A stretch of DNA of 64,000 nucleotides, taken from Linanthus parryae. Its lineage: Eukaryota > Streptophyta > Magnoliopsida > Ericales > Polemoniaceae. Each line of letters starts with the position of its first letter. The stretch's first letter is position 1. Of this stretch, positions 24,786-36,654 are shown piece by piece. The notes under the pieces are model-generated. The model saw nothing but the letters and a program-made list of their open reading frames with translations, had not been told where the DNA came from and did not search any database. The position numbers and the translations under genes were made by a program. The stretch lies in NCBI GenBank assembly GCA_023055425.1, contig JALGPY010000008.1, forward strand, positions 20,805,359 to 20,869,358, written 5' to 3'.

Positions 24786-26185
24786 TGCTCATATTGCAGA
24801 ATGGCCATTCCAACACCTATACGACCCACTACCATAGAAGAGTAAGTGGTGGAACCAAGCCGCTTTTGTCCTTTCATTCGATAAACACTGTTGAAAGGAC
24901 AAACAGTTTTATGAGACAACTATATAAAGTGGTGGAACCAAACAAATTCACTCAAACTAATGTTGTACCAATGGGGAGAAGCAACGAAGTTAGAACTGAA
25001 GGCCAAACAGCTTCACTCTTGCATGGTGAGCTTGAGGAAGTGTATATGGAGCTGCCTCCTGTCTAATTGTTATGAAGTTCTAACAAGGGTAAAGACAAAG
25101 AGTGATCTGGTTTGTAGGCTGAATAGGTTGTTATTATAAGGGTTGAAACAGGCATCACGACAGTGATTCAGTGAATCCTCTTCTACAATGATGGAACTTG
25201 GATTGCAGATTACGCATTGTTTACGAAGAAGAAAGGTGATGACATTGTTCCACTTGTGATACATGTAGATGATATTGTTTGGCAGGATCAAATCATGAAA
25301 GTCTTGAAAGACTCAAAGCACGGCTGAAACAAAGTTTCAAGTTGAAGGATTTGGGACCACTTAAGTAGTTTCTGGGGTTTGAGGTGGCCAGAACAATTAT
25401 GGTATCGCTCTTTGTCAAACAAATTTGCCTCCAACATACTGAAGACTACTTGAAATTTAGATTGCAAGGCAGAAAGTAAACCAATGGATACAAAAAATTG
25501 AAGTTAAGCGCACATCAGGGTGAATTGTTGACAGAATGAGAAGCAACATCTTATAGAAGGAGGATTGGCAAATTGTTATCTCTTTGCAACCTAAAATCAG
25601 ATCTCTGTTACAGTTTGCGTAAACCAATGGACACCCTGATGCTGCAGATCATATTCTGAGGTACATTAGATAGCCTACAGTTATGGTTGTTCTTCTCTAC
25701 CAATACAACCATGGAGGTATTGGCATATACAAATTCAGATTGGGCAGGGTCTGCTGATACCAGAACACCAACTTTAACATTTCTTATTTACTTACGCAAC
25801 TCTTTACTTCCATGGAAGTCCACGAAGCAAAGTGTTGTCTTAAAGAGCCCAGCTGAAGCAGAGTACATATGTCTGACTTCCACTGTTCCACCGAAAAAGG
25901 TTGCAGTATTTGATTCAAGATCTAGAAATCCAACTGAGTAGCATTCCAAGGATCTATAGTGACAGTCTGTTACCAATAGCGATTGCCAACCGTCCTGTGC
26001 ATTATGAGAGAAAAAAGCACGTTGAGATTTCGTGCCACACGGTGAAAGACGAATCAGGTTATACAGCTTCAGTAAATTACTTCTCAGGAGCTTGTAAACT
26101 TGCTCACTATAGTTCTTCCTTTTCAATTTCATGCCCTACTCAGCAAGATGGACATGATTGACATACAAGCTCCACCTTGAGAAGG
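24786..26185 (+). pseudogene. Ty1/copia RT-RNase H remnant
   Basis: The plus strand shows an RT piece near 25,000-25,066 (LLHGELEEVYMELPP), LKQSFKLKDLGPL and FLGFEVAR near 25,320-25,400, and RNase H at 25,708-25,900 (VLAYTNSDWAGSADTRTP, then SPAEAEYICL). A C-terminal H-x-x-x-K-H-V-E-I stretch follows near 26,000. Many frameshifts are present. The end at 26,170-26,190 (CTTGAGAAGGGGTAT then TGAAACAG) looks like a polypurine tract and LTR start. Gag, protease and integrase are missing. Confidence 0.8.
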
Positions 26186-26189
26186 GGTA

Positions 26190-26540
26190 TTGAAACAGTC
26201 AGAAATTGAGGGTTAATTAGCTAAATTTGATAAAGTAATACGTAAAGAAATAAACATAACCCCACCATTTTGACAGTACAGGGATGTTTCGCATTTAGCT
26301 AGTTAAAATTTTCTGTTACTAAATGGGTATGCTAAACAACTAGGCAGGCTACGAAGATATGAAGTTGGAACTCAGTTTTGGCACCACTCTCTCTGTTCGT
26401 CAATTTTCTGAGTAATGGAGAAATTTATCTCTAGGTTTTCCAGTTTCTGATAGCACGTGTCATTTCTGGTCAAACTCTAGTTCCGGCCCTGATTGTCACC
26501 ACCTTCAACCCTGAAACATTTGTTTGGGTGTTAGAGTGGT
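26190..26540 (+). mobile_element. possible 3' LTR of the copia remnant
   Basis: The sequence follows the purine tract ending at 26,189 and opens TGAAACAGTCAG, as copia LTRs of this kind do. The 3' border was not determined and may lie near 26,500. There is no partner LTR. Confidence 0.35.
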
Positions 26541-26549
26541 GGTTGTTAG

Positions 26550-27456
26550 CATAGTTGTCAAAATCTTACGATTCACGATTCATATCCTACGATTTGACTC
26601 GATTCACCGATGAAACGATGCGAATCCCTTTAATGAATCTTTGATGGACAAAAAATTATTTGAATCCCGATTCAAGAGTCCAAATCTTACGATTCAGTTG
26701 CGATTCAGACCGATTCTACGATTCACGTACGATTCATCTGACGGTCTAATTGAGTTGCAGCATCAGTCTAAGAAATAATACTTCGTACAATACTTCCTGC
26801 ATTTATGTCTGTTCTGCAACATGCGTTTGTTTTAAATTACTGGTACATTTTTCTCAAGTCCAAGGCTAATAGTTTCCTATTACTTCAATATGGTTGGCAT
26901 CTTGTAGTCCCTTGCTCCACATGCCTATCTTTATCTAGATTATTCTTTATCTTCTAGATGTGCGAAACTCCTAATCACAAGTTATGGATGCGAGTTTTCA
27001 ATAATTTGAGGGTTATTTTTGTAAAAAAATGAATATTTTGTTCAATAATGTCATAACTTCATGAAATATTTTATTATATATACATAAAAATATTGGAAGC
27101 TGAATCTTTACGATTCACGATTCGATTTACGATTCAGTGAAGGTTAATTTCGATTCACTATGTGAATCCCGATTCGACAACTATGCTCGACATGCATACC
27201 TTCATATATCTGTCATTTTTTATCTTTTGGGCAGATGCATGAGGCTCCTAATCACCCATTATGGCTGCAATTTTCTGAAAACTTGTGTTTACTTGTTGAA
27301 ATATGAACGCATTATTCAAACATGCTTACTTATCTAAGGGATATGTCATTTTCTATATGATTTGAACCGAATCTTTACGATTCACGATTCGATTCGATTT
27401 GCGATTCAGTAAAGTGGAATTTCGATTCGCGATCTGAATCTCGATTTGACAACTAT
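26550..27456. mobile_element. 907-bp Mutator-type MITE, GATTC-rich
   Basis: The terminal inverted repeats ATAGTTGTCAAAATC / GATTTGACAACTAT are flanked by a perfect 9-bp duplication GGTTGTTAG (26,541-26,549 and 27,457-27,465), the size made by Mutator-like transposases. The interior is crowded with ACGATTCACGATTC-type motifs in both orientations and has no coding capacity. A second, internal GATTCGACAACTATG end at about 27,171-27,186 and duplicated middle sequence (about 26,900-27,186 and 27,190-27,456) show an internal tandem duplication of roughly 270 bp. Confidence 0.8.
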
Positions 27457-28541
27457 GGTTGTTAGTTTTGGGTGTAGTAGTGATGGTTATCAATTATGGT
27501 GCAGTGTTCTTGGCATGGAATCAATTTTGGGTTTGGTGGTGGTAGGTTTTGTGGCAGTAGTGGTTCAAAATGGAGATATAGAAAGAGAGTGTATGAGGAA
27601 GAGCATGCAAGGGATCACAAATTACTCACCTTTCTCCAGTCTCTTAATATATGAACAGAATTATATACTAAGATTATCTAAAAGTAATTGACTTTCGGAG
27701 GGAGTGACATGTCGATTCTAACGATGTAGCATGTAAGTTTCGGTAATTTCGGATACCAGAATTTGTATTCAATCCTTTTGTTTATCGGAGCTGCGAAAGA
27801 AGTTCTAAGATAATCTACGTCTAGTACAAATTACAAAGATAAAGATGTTCTAACTGGAACCTCCTGCACACAGAGGGTACTTGGATTAAATGCTTGGTAC
27901 CATCAGGCCACAAGGCCTCTTTAAGACTTTGAATACTATAGTTTTACACTTCAGAATAAAACATGCACGTGTATCTGTATCTCTATCATCATTTCCATTT
28001 TGTCCACACTGGAGTATCATTTACGATTAGCAGATAGTGTCTTACATGTTGCCCACACCAAGTTTTGAGGAAAAGCATACTCCAAGTTTTCCCATACTCT
28101 TTATTCGTACCCAGCTTATTGAACAACGTAGAGCCTTATCTTATTATTATGGTTGAGCGGATTAGAGCACACTAGCTATCTTTTAAGACTCTTAAGTAGT
28201 TGATTCACACTAGTTTCTTGTTTCAACAATAACGTGTGATTCTGCTGTTGCATAGTCCGACATTAGCAAAATATTATTTCTCATCCATCAGGCTTACCAA
28301 CTGAATATAAACTGAAGGAGAGAATACAAGTTCACAACTTAAATTTTGAATCTAGGAGACCGTTGCAAGTTGTCTGGGCGACGATTGAAAGCAGGAGGCT
28401 ATGTGACTTCTGCTGACGCGGCTTCAAATTTTCGTCTTTGATTCGGATGTTCTTATAGATATATGGAATTTCTTGGGTGGTTCCCAGAATTCGATATTCA
28501 TACGTAAACATGGAGGTAGCTCAAAACTTTTTTCTGAGATT
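27457..28541. other. unassigned intergenic sequence
   Basis: No gene was recognised. A Stowaway-like end, TTTCGGAGGGAGTGAC, occurs near 27,692 without a matched partner. Confidence 0.35.
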
Positions 28542-31103
28542 TCTTGTCTCCATTTTTAGTACCTTCTATGTTTTATTTTGGTCGGTCAAGGTTCCTCGTT
28601 TTCAAACTTCTATTGTCAGGAGTACAAACGGATATTTAGGAGGCTGCTTATTCACTAGGTACCTTTTTGATATGTAATCAGGAAAATAATAGGAGCAGCA
28701 TCGAATCAAGTAATGACATTGTTTAGATCTTTCAAATTCTCTCTCTTCACCGCAACTACAAATTCAAATATCTTGAATTATAATTCAAACCAAAGACCAT
28801 GTACCCAGACATACTCTATATGTAAATACAGAACTTCACAAACTAAATTCCATATATACTATAATACTAATGCAAAAATCCACGCATGTTTGTTGTTTAT
28901 GTTATGATTATTGAAAGGGTGTTGCTGGGGATTAAACAAGGGTGTGCTCTTATTGGATGAAGTACTAGGATCCCTGAGTTGCAAGAGGTACTGAAGGAAT
29001 TACTCGGAGTGAAATAACCACGGGGGATCTAACTAAAGGTCTGATTCTGAAAATCCTTTATACTAGCGGAAGTATTTGATAAGACGAAGAAAATTCTCCT
29101 TACAAGATTGTCCCAACTAAGAGATCCCTGGACTCTCATGACCTTCCAAGACCAGCAGACCATAATTCGCATAATGGTATCTAGAAGATAACTGAAATAG
29201 TTCAACTATATTTCTCACTTTTGATACATAATACCTAATACGTATCATGAAGCATTTCAGATTTATGACGGTGAAGGAGCTTAACTAAGGATTGTAATGA
29301 GCTTGAAAATCCGACTTATCTGGCATCCTCGTGCTTCAAGGTGTGCCACATCGGTGGTTGCAGCAATTTTCTATATGGATCTACAGTCTTGCACTTTCAT
29401 TGTCTACTTTTAAATATATTTTATCTATGTCCCACGTTCTTCTCTGCTCATATTCAGACCGAAAACTAAAGGAAACTTTCGAAAAAGAAAAGAATGAAAT
29501 AGCTATCAAGGATATTAGTACTTGAGGAGACTGATAAATGTTTCAATGAACAACCCGCATCATGCAGATAATTTTTTTATAATGTCCAATCATCTTTACA
29601 TTTAAATAATGTTTTGGAGAATGGCTTGAAAAGGTGTTTCTGTCATCCTGCGAAGTTTGTCTTACATTGCTTCATAGTCAATAGACATTGAGGAAACATA
29701 AACCAAACCAAGTACTAAAAGATCTTTGGCATTGGGGATCATTTCAGACAATTAGACTTTTCCAGTATGGCTAAGGTTATAAATAATTGTACCTATCAAA
29801 AAAAAGACTAAGCTGGACTTGATCTTGTCTCCATTTTTAGTACCTTCTATGTTTTATTTTGGTCGGTCAAGGTTCCTCGTTTTCAAACTTCTATTGTCAG
29901 GAGTACAAACGGATATTTAGGAGGCTGCTCATTCACTAGGTACCTTTTTGATATGTAATCAGGAAAATAATAGGAGCAGCATCGAATCAAGTAATGACAT
30001 TGTTTAGATCTTTCAAATTCTCTCTCTTCACCGCAACTACAAATTCAAATATCTTGAATTATAATTCAAACCAAAGACCATGTACCCAGACATACTCTAT
30101 ATGTAAATACAGAACTTCACAAACTAAATTCCATATATACTATAATACTAATGCAAAAATCCACGCATGTTTGTTGTTTATGTTATGATTATTGAAAGGG
30201 TGTTGCTGGGGATTAAACAAGGGTGTGCTCTTATTGGATGAAGTACTAGGATCCCTGAGTTGCAAGAGGTACTGAAGGAATTACTCGGAGTGAAATAACC
30301 ACGGGGGATCTAACTAAAGGTCTGATTCTGAAAATCCTTTATACTAGCGGAAGTATTTGATAAGACGAAGAAAATTCTCCTTACAAGATTGTCCCAACTA
30401 AGAGATCCCTGGACTCTCATGACCTTCCAAGACCAGCAGACCATAATTCGCATAATGGTATCTAGAAGATAACTGAAATAGTTCAACTATATTTCTCACT
30501 TTTGATACATAATACCTAATACGTATCATGAAGCATTTCAGATTTATGACGGTGAAGGAGCTTAACTAAGGATTGTAATGAGCTTGAAAATCCGACTTAT
30601 CTGGCATCCTCGTGCTTCAAGGTGTGCCACATCGGTGGTTGCAGCAATTTTCTATATGGATCTACAGTCTTGCACTTTCATTGTCTACTTTTAAATATAT
30701 TTTATCTATGTCCCACGTTCTTCTCTGCTCATATTCAGACCGAAAACTAAAGGAAACTTTCGAAAAAGAAAAGAATGAAATAGCTATCAAGGATATTAGT
30801 ACTTGAGGAGACTGATAAATGTTTCAATGAACAACCCGCATCATGCAGATAATTTTTTTATAATGTCCAATCATCTTTACATTTAAATAATGTTTTGGAG
30901 AATGGCTTGAAAAGGTGTTTCTGTCATCCTGCGAAGTTTGTCTTACATTGCTTCATAGTCAATAGACATTGAGGAAACATAAACCAAACCAAGTACTAAA
31001 AGATCTTTGGCATTGGGGATCATTTCAGACAATTAGACTTTTCCAGCATGGCTAAGGTTATAAATAATTGTACCTATCAAAAAAAAGACTAAGCTGGACT
31101 TGA
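28542..31103 (+). repeat. near-perfect 1,281-bp tandem duplication
   Basis: 28,542-29,822 and 29,823-31,103 are adjacent direct copies. I saw only two differences: T/C in CTGCTTATTC (28,647) versus CTGCTCATTC (29,928), and T/C in CCAGTATGG versus CCAGCATGG (near 29,766/31,047). There is no coding signal beyond short frames present in both copies. The break points share no obvious microhomology (TTGA then TCTTG at the junction, ATATCC after copy 2). Confidence 0.95.
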
Positions 31104-31560
31104 ATATCCCATAAATTACTGTATCCTCTGGGTAGTGCCTAAAATCGAGATCACCTATGTTGTTCCAGGCAAGTGGCAAATTTTGTGCAACAGCCGAGGA
31201 CAAAGCAGCAAAGAACAATCAGTCTTTTACCATCTCCAAGGACACATGAAGTCTCCGCCAGGAAGAGACTGAGAGAAGATGGTAATTTAAGTAAAGGCGT
31301 TTTGCCGAAAATGTGAAGGACGCAATCGATACCAGAAACTAACTTCAAACATACTTTACAACAGGAAGAGCGTCACAAAAAGTAAAGATAACATGCAAGA
31401 TAAGTTTGACTGAAAAGACGAAAAGAAGATCGAGACAACACTAGATATTGTTATATGAAGAAACTATGGGGTCTATTATGAAATAAGAAACTGTGTACAT
31501 TATCATTTGAATTTTTAGGTTCTCGTTTGGTTGGTTAAATTCTGGTTATGGGAATGACAA
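31104..31560. other. unassigned; segment related to 35.82-36.0 kb
   Basis: No gene. The stretch 31,258-31,440 (AGGAAGAGACTGAGAGAAGA and on to AAGTTTGACTGAAAAGA) is a diverged copy of 35,825-35,990, so related sequence lies on both sides of the copia element between them. Confidence 0.45.
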
Positions 31561-31743
31561 AGAAATAACGGCTGATGGGTTATGAAGATATAAAACCTGA
31601 ATTTAGTAACTTCTCATAACTAGTAATTTCATTCTGCAAGGGTTTCCTTTTTCTGGAGGAAGGAACCCTTCCCTTTCTTTTCTTCCTTCCTTTCGCCGAT
31701 TCAATTCTATGATTGAATTGGTGATTCTTCGTTTGTTTGTATG
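31560..31743 (+). mobile_element. probable copia 5' LTR end
   Basis: A TATA-like GATATAAAACC near 31,586 and a CT-rich leader are followed by the primer-binding site at 31,744. The 5' border of the LTR was not identified. Confidence 0.4.
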
Positions 31744-31755
31744 TGGTATTAGAGA
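31744..31755 (+). other. primer-binding site, initiator tRNA-Met type
   Basis: TGGTATTAGAGA differs by one base from TGGTATCAGAG, the usual plant copia site complementary to the 3' end of initiator tRNA-Met. Its place between an LTR-like end and gag supports the call. Confidence 0.6.
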
Positions 31756-32114
31756 CGAGGCTGGCTTCTGTTTGAGTTATTTTGGGAGCTTAAATTTGCT
31801 TGGTTGTTTGGATTTGGCCTGTGGTTGAAAGTTATCTTCAGATCTAGTTCTGATGGCTCTAGAACGCGGAAGCTCAAGCTTTAATAGCGGCTATTACAGT
31901 GTCTTTGGAAGTCCTCAGAAGTGTCACCTTACTTTCTAGCACATTCTGGTAATTACATATTTTTCTGGTTTAAATTTACTTACAGGTCTCATCAGGCTAT
32001 GGTGTTAGCTCTCGCTTTTAAGGTTTCGATGGGATTTGTAAATGGCGAGTTCATTGAAGCACCTTTTGGAGATGAACTGAGACCCAAGTGGTTGAGATGG
32101 GATACTATGATAAT

Positions 32115-32781
32115 CAGGGCCGTCTCTAGCTTTTATAAGGCCCTAGGCAACTTTATTTCGTGGGGCCTTTTTCGTGAAACAAAAGTTTAAAATTTAGCAA
32201 CATTCAAAAAATTGTATTTATCTTACATATATATAGACGAACTTACTATTGGTGCTCACGCGATGCGTAAAAAACTATAACTAAAATAAATAAAATTTAT
32301 AATTTAAAAGATATAAATTGATAAGCTAGGTGTGTTTAGCAAAAGAAGAAGAAAATGTGGGACATTGAAGGAGTTTGTTTAAGTGTGTGTACTGCCGTAA
32401 TTAATAATTAATCTCTAGTTTTTAGAATGTAAATAATATTTCAGTAAGTACCAATATCTCATAAAATATGTGGTGTTAATATTATTAGTATTAATTACTA
32501 ATCAAATAATATTGTGTAATTTATTCTTAAATGCTTTTTTGATAGAAAATATATCTGGAACTTTTGTCCCAAGAAATAGCTTTAGGGAAATACAAATGAA
32601 ATATTACTTAAGTTCAAAAAAAATGAAATATTACTTGAAAAATGACAAAAGAGATTAGACATACGCGAATAAGCTAAATTCAAATTACCAATTAATCCCT
32701 CTAGCCTAGACATTTGAGGCCCTCTTCCTAAATGGGGCCCTAGGCAACATTGTATATGGCCTTGCCTTAGAGACGGCTCTG
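32115..32781. mobile_element. 667-bp hAT-type non-autonomous transposon
   Basis: The ends CAGGGCCGTCTCTA and its near-complement TAGAGACGGCTCTG are flanked by a perfect 8-bp duplication ATGATAAT (32,107-32,114 and 32,782-32,789). The inner ends also match (GGCCCTAGGCAAC on both arms). No transposase frame is present. An 8-bp duplication with CAG-starting ends fits hAT. The copia gag reading resumes on the far side. Confidence 0.85.
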
Positions 32782-33778
32782 ATGATAATGTCATGGTTGC
32801 TTTATTCAGTGTCTAGGGAGATTGTGTATGTGTGTGTAAGAGAAAATCTTATGAGATATGTACAGATTTGCTTGAGCGTTATTCTCAGAAAATCAGGCAT
32901 AGAGTATTTCAATTGAAAAGGAAATTGCTGCCACTAAACAAGGTGACATGTCAGTAACTGCTTATTAAACAAAATGAGGTCATTATGGGAAGTTCTGAGA
33001 GCTTGCATTTGTGTTGTAGTTAGAACTCTGACGCACACTTATGAGGAGGATTGTAGAATGAAGTTTCTCATGGGTTGAATGAGGGATATACATGTCGATA
33101 GAACCAATGACTAAATTTAATGAAGCATTTGAGGAAGTGTAGTAGCAGTAAGGCACTTATGGCTAATGACAAGGCGAGCAGTATCGTCAAGTAACCAGGC
33201 TCAGGAATCAATTTTAAATAGTAGAGGAAATTTAAGACCAAGAATACTCACAAAACAATGGAAACAACAAACCAAGTATTAATAAGTCTGCTAATTTTTG
33301 CTATCCTTATGGTACCCAGGTCACACTGAAGCAAGCACCACATTTCAAGAACAAGAACAAAGTACAGATCATCAAGTCATTTGAAGATGATCAATGATTG
33401 ATAAATTATAGCATACGCACTATCATTTTTTTTCTTATGAGGAAACTGTATTCACAGAGCTGACTCATGAGGCAGTCTTTTATTTGACTCACTAGTACAT
33501 CATAATTCAAAAATCATATTCAATTATCTAATTCGATCAAGTACAAAAAATCGCTAACTACTATCCAAATATTAATCTTATCATACAATTGTGCGTCCAA
33601 CTACATAATGCCAAATTTAGACCAGACTTGTGAAATACAAATCTTTAAATATAGATACTCAAAATCTATTAATTTGTCTCCAACTACTTCTTTCATGTTC
33701 TCACTATCATCAACTATTTTATGAAAATTAAATTGGAAATTATTATTATTTGTCTATATTTTTACCCCTAATTTTATA

Positions 33779-34036
33779 TTTGGTCTGTTTTTTCTGGATC
33801 GTCCTACTTTGACTTTTTAACCCGTAACTGGGTTACTTTGACTCGGTAATTTAGATAGCAAACGATATAATTTTTTGACAATTTTGTTATGGTATTGTAG
33901 AGGAAAGTTAACTCTACGAGACCATGCAAAGATCACAAAATTCTTGCACTATTTTGATGATCAAATCACTGGGTCAAAGTGACTCAGTGAATAGTGACAA
34001 AAATAAAGTAGGCCGAAAGAGAAGAAACAGAGGTAG
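33779..34036. mobile_element. Stowaway-like MITE, second copy
   Basis: This matches the element at 3,401-3,652. The right end is GAAGAAACAGAGGTAG followed by TA (34,037-34,038), and the left end near 33,779 is degenerate (GTCTGTTTTTTC). The shared interior includes TTGACTCGGTAATTTAGATA-type arms and the GTTGTAGAG / CTCTACGAGA loop. It lies within the copia remnant. Confidence 0.55.
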
Positions 34037-35739
34037 TAATATAATAATAATACTCTTATGATAAATACATAAATTCCTGAATGTGTTCGTATTTTCTTCA
34101 CTAGCATCCTTAAAAATTTAATAAAACATTGTTATGATTGTTCCAATTCAATGACTTATTCAGAGTGCACAATTGATGGATTTTGCAATCCCAAATGCCT
34201 GTTTTTGGGGTTAGTGCTCAAGGACAAGAAGAGGACAACCACAACTCAAGTTCACCACCCAATACAGATTCACCATAGCACGATATCGGAAGGCGTTTTA
34301 TGGGAGGGGTTATTAAGAGCTGCTCTTTTGCTTCTTTTTTGTTCAACTTTAGTGATGCATCAGCTGCATGGATTCTTGATAGTGGAGCAACTGATCACAT
34401 GTGTTGTGATGTTGATAAGTTTGTGGAGCTTAGACCAGCTAAAGACACTTCAGTACACTTACCAAATGGACAAACAGTCACGCTAACAGATATTGGGAAA
34501 TCTAGTATTCACGGATGTGTTGTGTATTAAATGTTAAACTTTAACTTGGTTTACATAAGCAATTGACTCGGTCTCAGCAGCGTGCTTTTATTTTTGTGGG
34601 AGATGGCTATTTAGAAAGAGAATATAAGACAAACAAGTGTTGGGAAAAAGGCAATAAGAATGGTGGGTAATATCTTCTTACAGATAATGGATGGGAAGCT
34701 GACAAAAGCTATTGCATCTGCAAGGAAGGCGACTATGTAAGCCCGGCACAGGAGGCTGGGCCATCCTTCAATGATAAAAGAATGAAGTCATTACACTCAG
34801 GTTTGAGCATTCTGATTGTCACATTTGTCCAATAGCAAAACGAAAAAGGTAACCCATTAATAATCTCCATCATTTGTCCTTGAAACATTTTTTATTGATT
34901 CATGTTGACCCATGGGATGCATACAGAATACTTGGGAATCTATGATGGTTCAGATCTGAGACAGAACTATTAATACCAAAGTTTTGTAAATAAGTGTTCA
35001 GTATTTATAAAGGCAGTGTGAAGATGACCAGAAATGACAATGCACCAGTGTTCAATTTACTTCGAATCTATGTTTGAAATTGTAAAGTTCTTCAGTTGTC
35101 TCGAGGGCCCTGAGCATACTTTCTGAGGTAGAAAGGAAACATCAACACTTGTCAAATGTCGCAAGAGCACTCAGGTTTCAAGATAAGTTGCCAATTAGAC
35201 TTTGGATATATTGAATGCAGGGTATTGATAAACATATTGCCAACTCCAATTTTGGGAACCGAGTCACCTTATGAGCTGTTGCATAAGAGAAGTCTCATTA
35301 CAGCTTCATGAGAACTTTCGATGGTGTTTGCTTCCACAGTGAAACAAGGAAAATCTAAGTTGGATTCAAGAGAAAGAGAAAGTGCTTTCATGGAATTATG
35401 TATATGGGATGGAATGTTATAAACTATGTGATTTGAAGGAGATAATCTTTTTTTATGTCAAGGGATGTTGTGTTTTATGAAGACAATTTCCCAATTCATG
35501 ATGAAAACAATATGACAAGTTCACGGATGATTTTGTGCTGCCTAAAGCTATGCAAGAGGATGTGTCAGTAGAGAGTGTGTTCGCTAACATAACACAGCTT
35601 AATGGAGGTTCCACTCTACTAATTAACAGGCTGAACCAACAAGAACGTCAACAAGAGTTAAGAGACTGCCTGCATATTTGAAAGATTATGAGGTGTCGAA
35701 AGAAGATGCTGGGAGAAGTGGAGGAGCATGCTTAAGAGG

Positions 35740-35935
35740 CCCAAAAAGGTGAAAGATATGATTGACTACATGAACAAACTTGGAACGTTTGAGGTAGACG
35801 CAAGTGGAAAGTTTGATGTAATAGCCAGAAAGAGATTGAGAGAAGATGATAAGAGAAGTGTGCTAAAGAGGCCAAAAAGGTGAAAGAGACAATTGACTGC
35901 AGAAACAAACTTGGAACTTAAATTTACATCCGAAG
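35740..35935 (+). pseudogene. captured coding-like segment with internal repeat
   Basis: The plus-strand frame reads KKVKDMIDYMNKLGTF, EVDASGKFDVIARKRLREDD and then RPKKVKETIDCRNKLGT. A roughly 137-bp direct repeat (AGG-CC-AAAAAGGTGAAAGA near 35,740 and 35,870) is therefore part of the segment. It does not look like copia. Related copies lie at 31,258-31,440 and, reversed, at 59,600-60,140. Lysine/arginine-rich text suggests a former host gene, but I do not recognise it. Confidence 0.4.
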
Positions 35936-36627
35936 AGCTCCACATACGATAAAAGATAAGATGGCAGATAAGATTGACTGAAACAATAGAGAAAGGTTCA
36001 AGGCAATACTAGAGGAAGCTCTTTAGTGGATAGACAGTCTCGGTTACTGGAAAAAAGATAATATAATCTCCATCATGTGAAATTCGATGGAACAGAGAGT
36101 TGGCATGGACGCACGGTTATGCACTCACCTCAGTTACAATTTCAATCTTTCACTCAATCTTCGTTTCGTACAATTTCTCAATGTAAATTTTCGGAAAAAG
36201 AAAACACGTTGAGAACAAAGAGTGAGAACGGAAAAACAAGGTCAAGCACAGCTCATATATTTAAACAAACTGCGATCTCGATTTTTGGCATACAACGAAG
36301 AAGAAGAAGATAACAAGTTCACTTATGGCTTTCATAATGAAAGCTCGTTGATTAGGGCATTATAGACTATATTTAGTGTGGTAACGAGTTTACACTCCTT
36401 TATGTTGTATCCAACATCAATTTGAGTGAGGTGAACTATATTAACTTTAATTATCATTGCCGATGTCTTGCTGTTGCATCTAACCAGACGCTGCGCGTGA
36501 GGTCTTGCTAATAATCTAAAGTAGTGCCTTTAGGCACAGACTGGACACTAAATAAATCATAAATTCAAAACTAATTTTACTTTCAAAACCATTGTCGCCC
36601 TCCCTAGCTGAATAAAGAAAATCTAAC

Positions 36628-36654
36628 CTTGGCAATTCTCGCCCTCTTTGCCAT
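36628..36654 (-). CDS. short first coding exon MAKRARIAK
   Basis: The minus-strand ATG at 36,654 opens nine codons and ends at AAG followed by GTTAGA, in phase 0. The purine-rich leader AGAAGAAGTAGGGG upstream is shared with the inverted copy at 58,854. The exon is on the same strand as the F-box gene at 24.1-21.6 kb, and its phase matches that gene's first acceptor. Splicing to it across 12.5 kb of inserted elements is speculative, and the exon may be an orphan. Confidence 0.35.

Larger units (their letters stand above)
31840..35690 (+). pseudogene. Ty1/copia gag-protease-integrase remnant
   Basis: Gag lies at 31,930-33,120 (VSMGFVNGEFIEAP, KWLRWDTMII, then after the hAT insertion MSWLLYSVSREI, and CRMKFLMG). 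The protease is at 34,365-34,520 (AAWILDSGATDHMCCDVDKF, VHLPNGQTVTLTDIG). Integrase lies at about 34,880-35,310 (LLIHVDPWDAYR, NDNAPVFN, GTESPYELLHKRSLI). The post-integrase stretch is at about 35,430-35,510 (SRDVVFYEDNFPIHDE). RT is absent: similarity to copia stops near 35,690. The element is split by a hAT MITE (32,115-32,781) and a Stowaway-like MITE near 33.8-34.04 kb. Numerous stops are present. A reverse-complement copy at 62.36-64.0 kb runs slightly further, into RT. Confidence 0.85.
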
